Made by a program: the position numbers and the translations under genes. The notes under the pieces were generated by a model that did not search any database, was not told the DNA's origin, and saw only the letters and a program-made list of their open reading frames with translations. Below, piece after piece: positions 22,330-34,632 of a stretch of DNA of 64,000 bases (the first letter of the stretch is position 1; each line of letters starts with the position of its first letter). The stretch lies in contig JANJXV010000193.1 of assembly GCA_024803745.1 (NCBI GenBank), forward strand, positions 1,178,001 through 1,242,000, written 5' to 3'. Source of the DNA: Megascapheus bottae (Eukaryota; Chordata; Mammalia; Rodentia; Geomyidae).

Positions 22330-23275
22330 TTGCTAGTAAACAGACTATAAGGGGTCTTTTATTATTCCAAGTGAAATTTTGGATTTCCTCTTCTGTCTCT
22401 TTAAAGAATAACATTGGGATATTGATGAATATTGCACTGAATTTGTAGATAGTCCCTATCAAGATTGCCATTTTTACAATATTACTTCTTCCAAACCAGG
22501 AGCATAGGTTTTTGCATTTCCTCAGTTCTGCGTTAATTTCCTTCTCCAGAGTTTATAGTTCCATCAAAAAGATGCTTTACATTCTAAGTTAATTCCTAGG
22601 TATTTTATTTTCTTTGATAGCAAAATGAGTTGCTATCCTGATTCTTGCCTCATTCCTCTCATTTGTTGGCATATAGGAAGGCAGTTGACATTGAGGGTTA
22701 ATTTTATACCCTGCTACCTTACCAAAGTTTTATATCAGCTCAAGCAGCTTCGGAGTAGAGTCTATAGGGTTCTTTAAATACAGAATCATGTCATCTGTAA
22801 GGAGAGAAAGTTTCAGTTCCTCTTTCCCTTTTCCTCCTCACTCCAGTTAGAATGGCCAAGATCCAGAAATCTAATAACGTATGCTGGAGGGGATGTGGCC
22901 AGGAGGGATCACTACTACACTTCTGGTGGGATTGCAAACTCGTCCAACCACTATGGAAAGCACTATGGCAGTATCCCAAAAAGACTAAACATAGAGCTCC
23001 CCTGTGATCCAGCAATTTCACTACTTGCCAATCGTCCAGATAGGACACACTAAATTCACTAGAACAATAACATTTATCACAGCACTATTTACTATAAAAA
23101 AGGTATGGAACCAACCCAGATGCCCTTCAGTTGATGGGTAGATCAAATATGGTATTTTTACACAATGGAATTCTGTGCTTCTGTCAGAAAGAATGACACA
23201 GACGAATTTGTAAGGAAATAGAAAGACTGTAAAGTTTAGAAATTAGTTTCTGTCTCCTTCTCTCTCTCCTTCTCT
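22330..23275. mobile_element. LINE-1 with 5' inversion (twin-priming type), unit 1
   Basis: 22,330-22,836 is L1 ORF2 in antisense (the same stretch as 2790-3540, including 'ggtcttttattattcca' and the FADD-flanking 'gattctttaaatacagaatcatgtcatc'). 22,837-23,275 is L1 ORF2 C-terminal and 3' sequence in sense ('actccagttagaatggccaagatcc'). The opposed orientation of the 5' and 3' parts is the usual outcome of twin priming during L1 insertion. The unit-2 copy (58,781-59,690) shares the same inversion point, so the insertion predates the duplication. Confidence 0.85.
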
Positions 23276-23314
23276 ATCTCTGTAAAATTTAGAAGTTCCT
23301 GTTTCTCTCTCTTT

Positions 23315-23366
23315 TCTCTCTTTCTCTCTCTCTTTCTGTCTCTCTCTTTCTGTCTCTCTCTGTCTC

Positions 23367-23440
<74 letters not shown>
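23315..23440. repeat. (TC)n microsatellite
   Basis: TC-rich from about 23,250, becoming a pure TC run at about 23,380-23,440. It is shorter and purer in unit 2 (about 59,717-59,790). Confidence 0.95.
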
Positions 23441-23441
<1 letters not shown>

Positions 23442-23443
<2 letters not shown>

Positions 23444-23612
23444 CTTAGGCTTGAACTCAGGGCCTGAGCTACTTTTGCTCAAGGTTAGCACTCTACCATT
23501 TGAACCACAGTGCTGCTTCTGGCTTGCTCTTTTCACGTAGTATTGAGGAATCTAACCCAGGCATTCATCCTTGATAGGTTAGCACTCTACCACTAAGCCA
23601 CACAGTCAGCTT
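23442..23612 (-). repeat. ID-type composite SINE
   Basis: Antisense copy ('ggcttgaactcagggcctgagc' .. 'ggttagcactctaccactaagccac'). The unit-2 counterpart is 59,797-59,964. Confidence 0.85.
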
Positions 23613-24352
23613 TTAGAGGTTCCTGACAAAGGTTTTCCTACATGCTATTATTTCTTCTGTGAGTGCTCTTAATGCTTGCTGAAGGTTGACTTTGTTTAGA
23701 AGACTTACGCTAATGCTCCCACATACAGAGATTCTATATATAGCTAAATGTTTTTCATTACTCAGAATTTCTCTATTGTGTATGTTCTGAAATGTACTGA
23801 AGACTGACTTCTGATTAAAAGTCATTGCACATTTGTTCTATTCATTAGTTTTCTTTTCTTCTATGGGAATCAGGTTTGTGATGAACACAGAAGTATGCCT
23901 TCCAGGTCAAAAACTTTCCACATTTGTAATATTCATAACGTTTTTCTCTCCTATGTGCATTTTATACTTAGTCGTACGTTCATGATGGATTTTTCATATT
24001 CTTATATTCATACGATTTTTATCCTGTGTCTGTTTGGTATCATGCAAACTCAACTATGAGTTCTTCAAAAAAATTTCCCTTTCATTTTATTCATAGGATT
24101 CTATCCTGTGGGTGTTTAGTGATAAATCTTGACTTGTGCCTTCTGGGGAAAAGACTGAACATTTGCTACATTCATTAAGGGTTTTATCTTGTGTTGGTTC
24201 TGTGACACAAGCTGAGTTTTCTTCCACAGACTAAAAAGTCTTTCCTATTTATTACATTGCTAAGGCTTCTCATATGTGTGAACTCTCTTACGCTTCCTGA
24301 AGGGTGAATACTGCACGAAAGACTTTCAACTTTGGTTATATTCCTAAGGTTT

Positions 24353-25250
24353 CTAATATGTGTGAATTCTGTTATGCCTCCTGTAATGTGACTTCCATCT
24401 GAAGGTCTTACCACATTTGATGCACTCGTACAGTTTCTCTCCTGTGTGTGTTCTCTGATGCAATTTGAGGGAAGACTTCCATTTGAAAGACATTCCACAT
24501 CGGTAACCTTCATAAGGTTTTTCTCCTGTTTGAATTGTCATATGCATGTTGAGGTTTGGCTTCTGTGTGAAGGACTTTTCACATATGTTACACTCATAAG
24601 GTGTTTCTCCTGAGTATATTCTCTGATGAACATGGAGTTTTACCTTCCATTTGAAAGACTTTCCGCATTCACTACATGCATAATTTTTCTCTCCTGTGTG
24701 TGTTCTATTATGCCCATCAAGATATGACTTCCACTTGAAGGTCTTTCCACATTTGTTGCACACATAAGGTTTCTCTCCTGTGTGTGTTCTTTGATGCAAT
24801 TTGAGGGAAGATTTCTGTCTGAAAGACTTTACACATTGGTTACATTCATAAGGTTTCACTCCTGTGTGTATTCTCTGATGAACACGAAGTTTTCCCTTCC
24901 CTTGGAAAGACTTTCCACATTCATTACACTTATAAGATTTCTCTCCTGTGTGTGTTATTTGATGAACTCGAAGGTGTATCTTCTGGGTGAAAGACTTTTC
25001 ACATTTGTTACATTCATAAGGTTTCTCTTCTGTGTGTCTTCTCTGGTGCAAAGTGAGGTATGATTTCAGTCTAAAAGTCTTCCCACATTTATCCCATTCA
25101 TAAGATTTCTCTTCTGTGTGAGATCTCTGATGTGTGCTGATTGCTGAATTCTGGGCAGAAATTTTATTACGTTCCTCATATTCATAAGGTTTGTCTTCTC
25201 TTGGAGATCGAGGTTGGAGCGTCAGTTCTGACTTCTCAGAGTTTAATTTT
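24353..25250 (-). pseudogene. C2H2 zinc-finger array, unit 1
   Basis: One uninterrupted frame holds about nine C2H2 units with TGEKPY-type linkers. Fingers with all four ligands include YECNKCEKSFTQK.., YKCNECGKSFQGK.., [13 protein letters not shown].., [13 protein letters not shown].. and the last, YECIKCGKTFRWK... Damaged ones: the first (YEWDKC, Cys to Trp), the sixth (final His to Tyr), the seventh (final His to Gln, shared with unit 2) and the eighth (YEGYRC, Cys lost only in unit 1). A TAG at 24,355-24,353 ends the frame. Further finger-like DNA lies beyond it to about 23,900 in broken frames. Confidence 0.85.
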
Positions 25251-25416
25251 CACACTTGATGTACGCATCACATATCTCAGGATATTTGCTCTGAGGTATT
25301 GTAAGGCGTATTTCATTACTGAAAGATTTCTCACATTCACTACATATATGAGGAGTCTCTCCTGTGTACATTTTCGGATGTGTAGTGATGGTCGGTGTTA
25401 AGTACAATATTTTTCA

Positions 25417-25829
25417 TCACACAGTACATTTAGCAGTTTTCCTCCCTCCCTGAAGAATTTCTTGGGCAGGGAGAACAGAATTATGATACTGCAGATCTTT
25501 TGGACTGTCACAATCATGAATAAAATGCTCTGAATATCCGATGGATTTTTTAAGAACAGGAGGCATATGAGATCTATATGCAGTATGCATCTCATCAGGC
25601 TTAGGAGACAGAAGCATGTTCTGACACTTTATGAACTCCTCAGTCCTCACCCCTAAGTTGTTACCGTTATTACTAATCAGCTCTGGATTATGTGTAGAGC
25701 TCAAATTTAAAGTTCTTGCAAATCTCACATTTTCCTCCACTTCGATACTACTTGCAACTGCTACTTCACAAAGACATTCATGTGGACTTTCCTGGCATGT
25801 CTTGAACACATTTTCCATTACCTGGACAT
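25417..25829 (-). pseudogene. Terminal-exon linker region, open to a premature stop
   Basis: Begins after an acceptor (..ctcattttag) with DVQVMENVFKTCQESPHE.. and stays open to TGA at 25,419-25,417, just after KTAKCTV. The sequence expected next, CDEKYC, is present in an adjacent frame, so an indel here separates the linker from the fingers. Unit 2 reads one codon further (AGA before TGA, ending at 61,766). The disablement is therefore shared and older than the duplication. Confidence 0.75.
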
Positions 25830-26265
25830 CTAAAATGAGTCATAGAAAAAAAGACACAAACATACATGAGATACAAATATTCCTTACTGTAAAGATAATG
25901 ACTTTACTTTCCCATCCTAAGTGTTAGATATTTTAAAATATAAAAGTGGAAATTGATTTGTGAGAAATATATGCTTTTCTCCCTAACCTATTAAGAAAAT
26001 GATATTTTGCAATGACCAATAATGTTTTTCTGTATTTTAGTTCTCTTTTTATATCACAGGAAATATTTATTGAAATTACCCATCTATGTATTGCTACAGT
26101 TTTAAGCTGAATACTACCTATAATATACCTGCAGCTCTTTTTTTTCAAATACTGTTTTGTTTATACATTGAGGAATAGCTGCCTTTCTTTTATTTTTGAG
26201 AAATACTCTAAATATTGTGCTGTTTTGCATCTTTTTAAAACTTTCTTTTCTTTTCTTTTCTTTTC
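25830..26265. other. Intron-like AT-rich stretch with (CTTTT)n
   Basis: Lies between the terminal exon acceptor and a SINE. It ends in a CTTTT repeat at about 26,232-26,270 that is one repeat longer in unit 1 than in unit 2 (62,590-62,622). No other feature is seen. Confidence 0.55.
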
Positions 26266-26267
26266 TT

Positions 26268-26415
26268 TTGTAGTTCATAGGCCTCGGCCCTGTCCCTGAA
26301 CAGTTCAGCAGAAGACTATAACCCCTATCCTTGAGCTACAGCCCCACTTCCTGTTTTCTAGAGTTAACTACTGATAAGAGTCTCACGTCCTGAGTACCAG
26401 ATAGGATTACCTTAC
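26268..26415 (-). repeat. Composite SINE fragment
   Basis: Antisense 'ccctgtccctgaacagttcagcag' .. 'gagttaactactgataagagtctcac'. The unit-2 counterpart is 62,625-62,767. Confidence 0.7.
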
Positions 26416-26764
26416 CCAGTTTCAATGCTGTTTGCTTATTAACCATTAAGTGAGGAACACGAATTTTTTCTAGATTCAGCGGCCACAAGTTTGGTTTATA
26501 TGTCTGTTTGCCTTTGATCCAAGCAAGAACGATTCTTGAGAGTAAGGTCTTACACCTATATCCCTTCAGTTACAACTTCTCACTAAAGTCTCAATTTAGG
26601 TATTTGTGGGAATTTTGAAATTTATTTCTTTCCATTTGAAGTCTTATAAAAATTCCTTTTCTAACACTCCTGTCCCTCAGAACCATGGAAGACCAGAAAA
26701 TCCCCAGCTCATTGTCTAGTTAATTTTCTTATGTTGATTGAAACTTTGTTGTTTTTTTTTCCTT

Positions 26765-26935
26765 CCATTCCTGGGTTTGAACTTAGGACCTAACCACTGT
26801 CCTTGGGTTTTCTCAAGACTAGAACCCTACCAATGAATTCATTACTTCTGGCTTCTTCTATGTATGTTGTAATAAGGAATAAAACCTGTGTCTTTGTGCA
26901 TGCTAGGCAAGCACTCTACCACTAGGCTCAATTTC
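26765..26935 (-). repeat. ID-type composite SINE
   Basis: Antisense copy ending 'gtgcatgctaggcaagcactctaccactaggc'. The unit-2 counterpart is 63,117-63,290. Confidence 0.85.
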
Positions 26936-27077
26936 TGGTGGAAACGTCTGGTTTTGAATACCAGTCTCTTCCTACCAGCATAAAGATATTATCCTTATCA
27001 GAGAATAATGCCCTGACTTATTCCTTGTTTGCTCAATCATTTATAGTCTTAGTTTTAAAGAAATGAAAGAATGATAT

Positions 27078-27086
27078 TTCTTTATT

Positions 27087-27152
<66 letters not shown>

Positions 27153-27184
27153 TTTCCTTCCTTCCCTCTTTCTTCCCTCTTTCT

Positions 27185-27260
<76 letters not shown>
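27078..27260. repeat. (TTTC)n microsatellite
   Basis: About 180 bases of TTTC with a central TTCC/CTCT interruption. The unit-2 array (63,430-63,580) is about 30 bases shorter. It sits next to a SINE A-tail equivalent. The open frames in it are artefacts. Confidence 0.97.
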
Positions 27261-27267
27261 GTTTTGC

Positions 27268-27495
27268 GGTCATGGGACTTGAATTCTAGACCTGGCTGTT
27301 CTTCCTGAGCTCTTCAGCTCAAGACTACTGCCCTATGTCTTTAGACTCAACCCCACTTCTCATTTTCTATTGGTTCATTGGAGAGAAGAGTCTAAGGTGT
27401 TTTTGTGATAGGTCAGTCTTTGAACCTTGATCCTCAGATCTCAGCCTCCTACGTAGCTAGGATTACAGGCATGAGCCACGGGCTCATGGCTTTCT
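27268..27495 (-). repeat. B-like composite SINE
   Basis: Antisense copy ('cctgagctcttcagctcaagac' .. 'gtagctaggattacaggcatgagccac'). The unit-2 counterpart is 63,589-63,816. Confidence 0.9.
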
Positions 27496-27594
27496 CATTT
27501 TATTTTGTTTCACAGTGATTTCTACAGAGAAATCTAACTTTAACTCTACTGCCACATAGAATTCATCATATCACCCTATGATTCTTGGTGCCGG

Positions 27595-27760
27595 GGGTTT
27601 GGGCTAGCATGCACAAAGACCTGGTTCAGTTCCTTGGTACTACATACAAAGAAAAAACCAGAAGTGGTGCTATGACTCAAGAAGTAGAGAGCTAGCCTTG
27701 AGAAAACCCAAGGACCATGCTCAGTCCCTGAGACCAGGCATAGGATTGGGAAAAGAAAAG
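27595..27760 (+). repeat. ID-type composite SINE
   Basis: Sense copy with a shortened ID head ('ggctagcatgcacaaagacctgg') and the 'gaagtggtgctatgactcaag' module. The unit-2 counterpart starts at 63,916 and is cut by the window end. Confidence 0.8.
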
Positions 27761-27903
27761 GATTCTTGATTCATTCACAAAGAATTCCATAGGTTCCACA
27801 CAGGATTTAGGGTTACTAAGAATATTATTGCTCAGTACATCACAACATGAACTTACCAATGGGGCTCAGGCTCCAACATCAATATGAAGATGCATTCACT
27901 GAC

Positions 27904-27993
27904 CTGTGATATTCTTGTCAGAGGAATTTCCTATCCAGAGTTCTGCACAGTGCTCTAGCTTGTCAATTAATACAGGTTTGGGAACACAGGGAC
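27904..27993 (-). CDS. KRAB-B-like second exon
   Basis: 90 nt between ..tttacag and gtcagtg. It continues the KRAB-A frame through a split Gly codon and encodes PCVPKPVLIDKLEHCAELW.., which matches the 'KPELIxKLEQGxEPW' pattern of the exon following KRAB-A. It ends in phase 1, which the terminal exon completes as Asp (GAT). Confidence 0.8.
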
Positions 27994-28214
27994 CTGTAAA
28001 TTAGAAACAGTAGAGAATTATTGCTTATGCTGTGTCATCATTGCTTTAAGTTCGCAGACATCCTACTCACAAGTTATCTATTAAATCTTTTCTCTCATTT
28101 CTCACTGGCTCCATGGTTGACTTTTCCCCAACTCTGGATTCATTTTGTATGGCATAAACTTAGCTGTCTTGCTCAAGGCTAGAAAAATACCAGTTTGAGT
28201 CCCAGCTCCACTTA

Positions 28215-28410
28215 CATGCATAGGTCTTCATGCATGCTAGGCAAGCACTCAACCACAAAGTCAAACTCTTGACACTCCACTAACATTTTTGAGGGGTTAC
28301 TTGTAGTTATAGAGTTTCATGGCAATTTTTATGCCATTGCTGGCTTCAAATTAGAATTCTTAGATTTCTTCCTCCTGAATATTTTAAGATTACAGGCATG
28401 AAACATTGCA
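28215..28410 (-). repeat. Composite SINE remnants
   Basis: ID half 'catgcatgctaggcaagcactcaacc' followed by a degenerate B-like half ('attttaagattacaggcatgaaac'). Confidence 0.6.
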
Positions 28411-28670
28411 CCTAGTGCCAGGTTTCCATTATAAACTCACTGTTTAGTGATTTGTAGATCCTATTTCCAATAATGATATATATTCTATTCTGGATGGTTT
28501 ATCCACTTACAATTACTGTGTAAGTTTGGAATGTCGTCTCCATTAGGGGAAACATAATTTAGAACTGTTGTCAGAGTATCCTGAAGGTATCCTGAAGAAT
28601 GAGTACAAAATTACCTTAGGTTTTCTTTAGAAAGTAATGATACTTCTCAGGGCCTGGAATCTTTCATTTA

Positions 28671-29464
<794 letters not shown>

Positions 29465-29465
<1 letters not shown>

Positions 29466-29702
29466 TGGCTGGGGGATTTGTAAGGCTTGAACTCTGTGCC
29501 TGGGCACTGTTCCTGAGCTCTTCAACTCAAGGCTATCACCCTACCTATGAAGCCACAGTGCCATTTCCCATATTCTAGTGGTTAACTGTCGATGAGAGTC
29601 TCATAGACTTTCTAATGCCCAGGCTGGCTTTGAACCAAATCTTTAGATATCAGCCTGATATCTGAGTAGCTAGGATTACAGGTAGAATTCACTGCACCTG
29701 GC
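29465..29702 (-). repeat. B-like composite SINE
   Basis: Antisense copy ('ggcttgaactctgtgcctgggcac' .. 'gagtagctaggattacagg'). Confidence 0.9.
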
Positions 29703-30690
29703 AAGAAATTTATTTCTTGCTGTTTTATACTACAAATTTACTGTATGTTTTACTTTTTCAAAAAGACTGAGGATGACCTTTGTTCTGTATATAACGGGAA
29801 GAGGGGTAGGGAGCTGTGAGCAGAACAACTGAGGGGCAATACTCAGGGTAGGACAATAGCCTTAAACTAAAGAGCTCACAGCCCAAGGTCCAAGCCCCAT
29901 GACTTTCCCCACTACCCCACAAAAAAAGGGAAAAAAATTGGAGATTGGAGAGGATTTTCTAAAAAGAATATATAGAAATAGTAGTTCAAAATGTAGAAAG
30001 AAGTTCAATATTAACAGTCATGAGAAAAATTAAAATTACAATGAAATCATTACTTTAAGTATATTAATATAAATATAGTTTTAAACAAAAAGATACACAT
30101 ACACACACACAAACACACACACACACACACACGCATACAAAAAAACAACTTTCAAAGTCTAACTATTACTGGGAAGGTAGTGAGAAGAAGTAGAACTTTG
30201 GAATAGTTCTGCAAGGAATATAAAACAATCAAAAATTGCGTGGAGAGTGCTAAAAAAAGTACTAAATATAGAATTACATAGAAATATGGTCCAACACTTC
30301 TATTTCTAGATTTGTACCTAATGGAAGAGAAAGCAGAGACTAGAACAAATATGTGGAGAATCCATTCACAACTATTAATAATAATCCAAAGATAGAAATA
30401 TGCAAAACAATGCATTGAAAAGGAAGAACATTTTACTATATTTTACAGATGAATCTTGATTACAGTAAACTAAAAATACAGCAGTCATAAAGGAAGAGGT
30501 AGGGTATGTTTTCCCTTCCAGAGCTTCCAAGGATCAACAAACCCTTAGAGCCAAAAAGCACGATGGTTCCAGAGAATGGAGTAGAGAGGAACAGGAGCTG
30601 AATGTTTAATGATTATACATGGAAGATGAAAATTGCTCTAGATGGGTAGAATGAAGAGAGAACTGTACCCTAAACAATGGTTATGTAGCC
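29703..30690. other. AT-rich stretch with (CA)n
   Basis: A degenerate sense SINE module lies at about 29,800-29,925, and a CA-rich microsatellite at 30,096-30,133. The rest is AT-rich without gene signal. This stretch is seen only once because its unit-2 equivalent is outside the window. Confidence 0.55.
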
Positions 30691-31215
30691 ACACAGGATG
30701 GGACACACCTATACTCTCTGATCTTGGGAAACTCAAGAAGGATTTCTAGCCATCCTGGATGCATGGAAAGATCTATCATAAAAACTAATGTGGAGGGGCT
30801 GGGAGTTTGGCATAGTTGTAGAGTGCTTGTATGAAGACGACGTTTCAATTCCGCAGTACCACATACACAGAAAAAACCAGAAGTAGTGCTGTGGCTCAAG
30901 TAGAAGATCACTAGGCTTGAGGAAAGCTGAAGGACAGTGCTTAAACCGAGTTTAAAAAAAACCCAGAAAGCTGAGCATGATGGGGTGGTGGCTCACTTCT
31001 ATAATCCTAGATACTCAGGAGGCTGAGATCTGAGGATCAAGGTTTAAAGCCATCCTGGCACAAAAAGACCTGAGACACTTATCTCCAATTTACCTTTAGA
31101 AAATGGGAAGTGGGGCTTGGCTCCAGGGTAAGGTGGTAGCCTGGAGCTGAAGAGCTCAGGGATAGTGCCCAGGCTGAGTTCAAGATCTATGACCCACCAA
31201 AAAAACCCCAAAAAA
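30690..31215 (+). repeat. Cluster of sense SINEs
   Basis: A B-like head at about 30,690-30,790, an ID-type element from about 30,800 to 30,955 ('ggctgggagtttggcatagttgtagagtgcttg') and a full B-like composite at 30,967-31,215 ('ggtggctcacttctataatcctagatactcaggaggctgag' .. A-rich tail). Confidence 0.8.
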
Positions 31216-31639
31216 CAAAAAATAAGATGGAAAAAATTGGATTCTGTGAATTTTATCAGGCATATAAATGTCTTTTTTTACGGTTGAAATAACAAATTGT
31301 TTGGAAAAAAGTTTTTACCTAGAAATGTACACAACAAATGGAATTAACAACAAACACAAAATATGCAAAAGATACAAATTATCACAATATGGGTATCCTG
31401 CTTCTGTATCTTTCACTGACTCCTGTTCAAATGAGTTACATATTCTGAATCATTTCTCCCAGTCGATATATGCCACAAGTGTTAGCTTGTACTGTACTTC
31501 TTGGGAAATCAAAAGCAAATACTAAGCAAATGTGTGTTAGATTTTGTCAACAGTGATATTCCAAATATAAATCCCTACTCATTGCATTATTTAATATCAA
31601 TGCCGGAATCTAACTTACACTGGCAGAATCTTCAATCTT

Positions 31640-31795
31640 TTGAGAATCTTCAAAAGGGTGTGTAAATATTTAGGATCGTTATGTCTTCCTGGAGGAAAGA
31701 TCCCTTTAGTAGTATGTAGTAACTTTCTTTGTCTTTTCTTACTATTTTTAGTTTGAAGTCTATTGTATCTGATATGAGGATGGCAACTCCAGCCA
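31640..31795 (-). mobile_element. Displaced LINE-1 endonuclease-region fragment
   Basis: Matches 33,623-33,760 (the gtgtaaatatttagga.., 'gaggaaagatccc', 'gaagtctattgtatctgatatgaggatggcaact' blocks) in the same orientation. It is joined at about 31,795 to the RT region of an antisense L1, so the element order is not normal: endonuclease-region DNA sits downstream of RT. Confidence 0.85.
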
Positions 31796-33068
31796 TCCAA
31801 AGCTTTGAATCAGCTCAAGGAGCTTGGGAGTAGAGTCTATAGGATTCTTTAAATACAGAATCATGTCATCTGCAAAGAGGGATAGTTTTATTTCCTCTTT
31901 CCCTACTTGGATCCCCTTTATGCTTGCTTCTTGCCATATTATACTGCCTAGGAATTCTAGTACTATGTTAAAAAGGATTGGAGAGAGTGTGCATCCTTTT
32001 CTTGTTCCTGATTTTAGAGGGAATGGCTTTAGATTTTCACCATTAAGTATAATACTAGCAGTGGGTTTCTCATACACAGCCTTTATTACATTGAGAAATG
32101 TTCCATGGATTCCTAGTTTCTCCACATCTTTTAACATAAAGGGGTTTTAGATCTTGTCAAATGCCTTTTCCGCATCTATTGAGACAATCATGTGATTTTA
32201 TCCCTGCTCCTGTTGATGTGTTGAATTATATTAATTGATTTGTGTATGTTGAACCAGCTTTGCCTCCCTGTGATGAATCCAGTTTGATCATAGTGTATAT
32301 TTTTTTTGATGAGTTGTTGTAGACGGTTGGCCAGTATTTTGCTGAGAAGTTTTGCATTGAGGTTCATCAAAGAAATGGGTCTATAGATCTCTTTCTTTGA
32401 TGAATCTCTGTCTGGTTTGGGGATGAGGGATATGCTGGCTTCACAGAATCAGTTTAGTAAAGAACCTTCATTTTCAATTTCGTTGAAGAGCTTGAGGAGT
32501 ATTGGTGTGAGCTCTGCTTTGAAGACCTTATAGAATTCAGCTGTGAATCCATCTGGCCCTGGGCTCTTTTTAAGTGGAAGTTGTCTAATTTCCATTTCTA
32601 TTTCAGAGCTTGAAATAGGCCTGTTGAGTTGGGTTGGCTCTTCTTGGTTCAGTGTGTGTATGTTAATATTGTCTAGGAATTCATCCATTTCTTCTAGATT
32701 CTCAAATTTGTTGGCGTAAAGGTTTGAGAAGTATTCCCTCATGATATTCTGGATCTTGGTAATTTCTGTCGCGATATTACCATTTTCATCTGCGATTTTG
32801 TTTATTTCGATATGCTCTCTTCTTTTTTTGGTAAGATTTGCTAAGGGCTTGTCAATTTTGTTAATTCTTTCAAGAACCAACTCCTTGTTTTGTTGATTCT
32901 TTCTATAGTTTTTTTATTCCAAATCATTTAATTCTGCTTTGATTTTAATAATTTGCTTTCTCCTAATGGGTTTAGGGTTGGTTTGTTGCTCTTTTTCCAG
33001 GAGGTTAAGGTGAGACATTAACTAGTTGGTTTTCCGTTTTTCCAACTTGCTGTTGTAGGCACTCCACG

Positions 33069-33923
33069 CTATAAATTTTCCTCTGGGCACTGCCTTTGTT
33101 GTGTCCCTAAGGAGTTGATATTTGTGTGCTCCTTATTGTTAAATTTCATAAACAGTTGGATATCTGTTCTGATCTCTTCGATTACCCATTGTTTTTGATT
33201 CAACAATGTGTGGTTCAGTCTCCATGAGTTACAGGGTTTTCTTTGGTGGAGATGTGTGTTCAGCTCCAATTTGATGCCTTTATGGTCTGAGAGTGTGCAT
33301 GGAATAATTTCAGTGTTTCTGAATCTGTCCAGGTTTGCTTTATGGCCTAAGATGTGGTCTATTTTGGAAAATGTTCCATGTGCTGCTGAGAAAAACGTAT
33401 ATTGTGGTGTTACTGGGTGGAATATTCTGCAGATGTCTGTTAGATCTAGTTCTTCTATATAGTTGTTCAGTTCTAAGGTTTCTCTGTTGAGTTTTTGCCT
33501 TGTTGATCTGTCCATAGGTGAGAGTGGTGTGTTAAACTCAACAACAATCACTGTGTTTCGATCTATGTATGGTTTCAGTGTAAGTAAAGTTTGCTTGATG
33601 AAGTTTGGAGCTCCGGGAATGGGTGTGTAAATATTTAGGATTGTTATGTCTTCCGGGAGGAAAGATCCCTGTAGTAGCATGTAGTAACCTTCTTTGTCTT
33701 TTCTTACTAATTTTAGTTTGAAGTCTATTGTATCTGATATGAGGATGGCAACTCTAGCCTGTTTATGGGGGCAGTGAGCTTGATAGAGTTTATTCCAACC
33801 TCTCACTTTCAAAAGATGATTGTTTTTGGGTAAGATGTGTCTCTTGAAGTCAGCAGAACGATGGCTCTTGCTTTTTGATCCAACTAGACAACCTATGCCG
33901 TTTAATTGGAAAGTTAAGTCCAT
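33069..33923 (-). pseudogene. L1 ORF2 endonuclease domain
   Basis: 284 open codons of the APE-type endonuclease. The conserved SDHKGIKLEL and the FFSAAHGTFSKIDHILG block are intact. The motif normally GDFNTPLS reads VEFNTPLS here, so the metal-coordinating Asp is replaced by Glu. The preceding Gly is also lost. Confidence 0.85.
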
Positions 33924-34632
33924 TGATATTGAGAGTTAGGATTGAGAGATATTTATTAGTTCCTACCATTTTTAAAAGCTTTTAGTAGGGCCTGTGTCTT
34001 GACAGTTCTTGTGGTCCTTAGATGGTATGCTGTTTAGGTGCCATTTCTTTCCCTATATTGCATTTATTTTGGTTTTCTATGTATAGAGCATCTTTGAGAA
34101 TTCTCTGTAGTGTTGGTTTTGTTTCGACATATTGTTGCAGCTTTTCCCTGGAATGGAATGTTTTTATTGTTCCCTCAGTTATGAATGAGAGCTTAGCTGG
34201 CTACAGTATTCTTGGTTTGATTTAAGGGCATGACATATACGCTTCCAGTCACTTTGTGCTTGCATGGTCTCTGCTGAGAAATCTGGGGTTATTCTGATTG
34301 GTTTGCCTTTGTAGGTTACTGATCCCTTTTCCCTGGATGCCTTTAGGATCTTTCCTTTCGTTTCTATTGATCCAGTTCGGATCACAATGTGGCGGTGGCA
34401 TGTTCTTTTCTGGTCAGGTCTCTTTGAGGTTCTAAAAGCTTCTCGTATCTGGATGGCCTGCCATTCTGGATATTTGGGAAATTCTCTGAGATGATTCCCT
34501 GAAGTATATTTCCAATACCATTGACCTCTTTCTCCACGCCCTCCTCAATACCAACTAGCCTTAAATTAGGCTTCCTAATTGTATCTTGGACCTCCTGAAG
34601 CGCTCTCTCATATTTCCTAGATTTGGATTGAC

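Noticed and set aside
24782..25063. Plus-strand 93-codon Cys/Phe-rich frames opposite the zinc fingers (also 61,134-61,415)
   Set aside because: Antisense of the C2H2 array; the periodicity comes from the finger repeat.
24353..25250. Tandem 84-bp periodicity considered as a CRISPR-like or satellite array
   Set aside because: The period and sequence are those of C2H2 finger coding repeats on the minus strand.
27082..27273. Long Lys/Glu/Arg-type and Leu/Ser/Phe-type open frames across the TTTC arrays (also 63,416-63,610)
   Set aside because: They are translations of a tetranucleotide microsatellite, with frame and composition set by the repeat.
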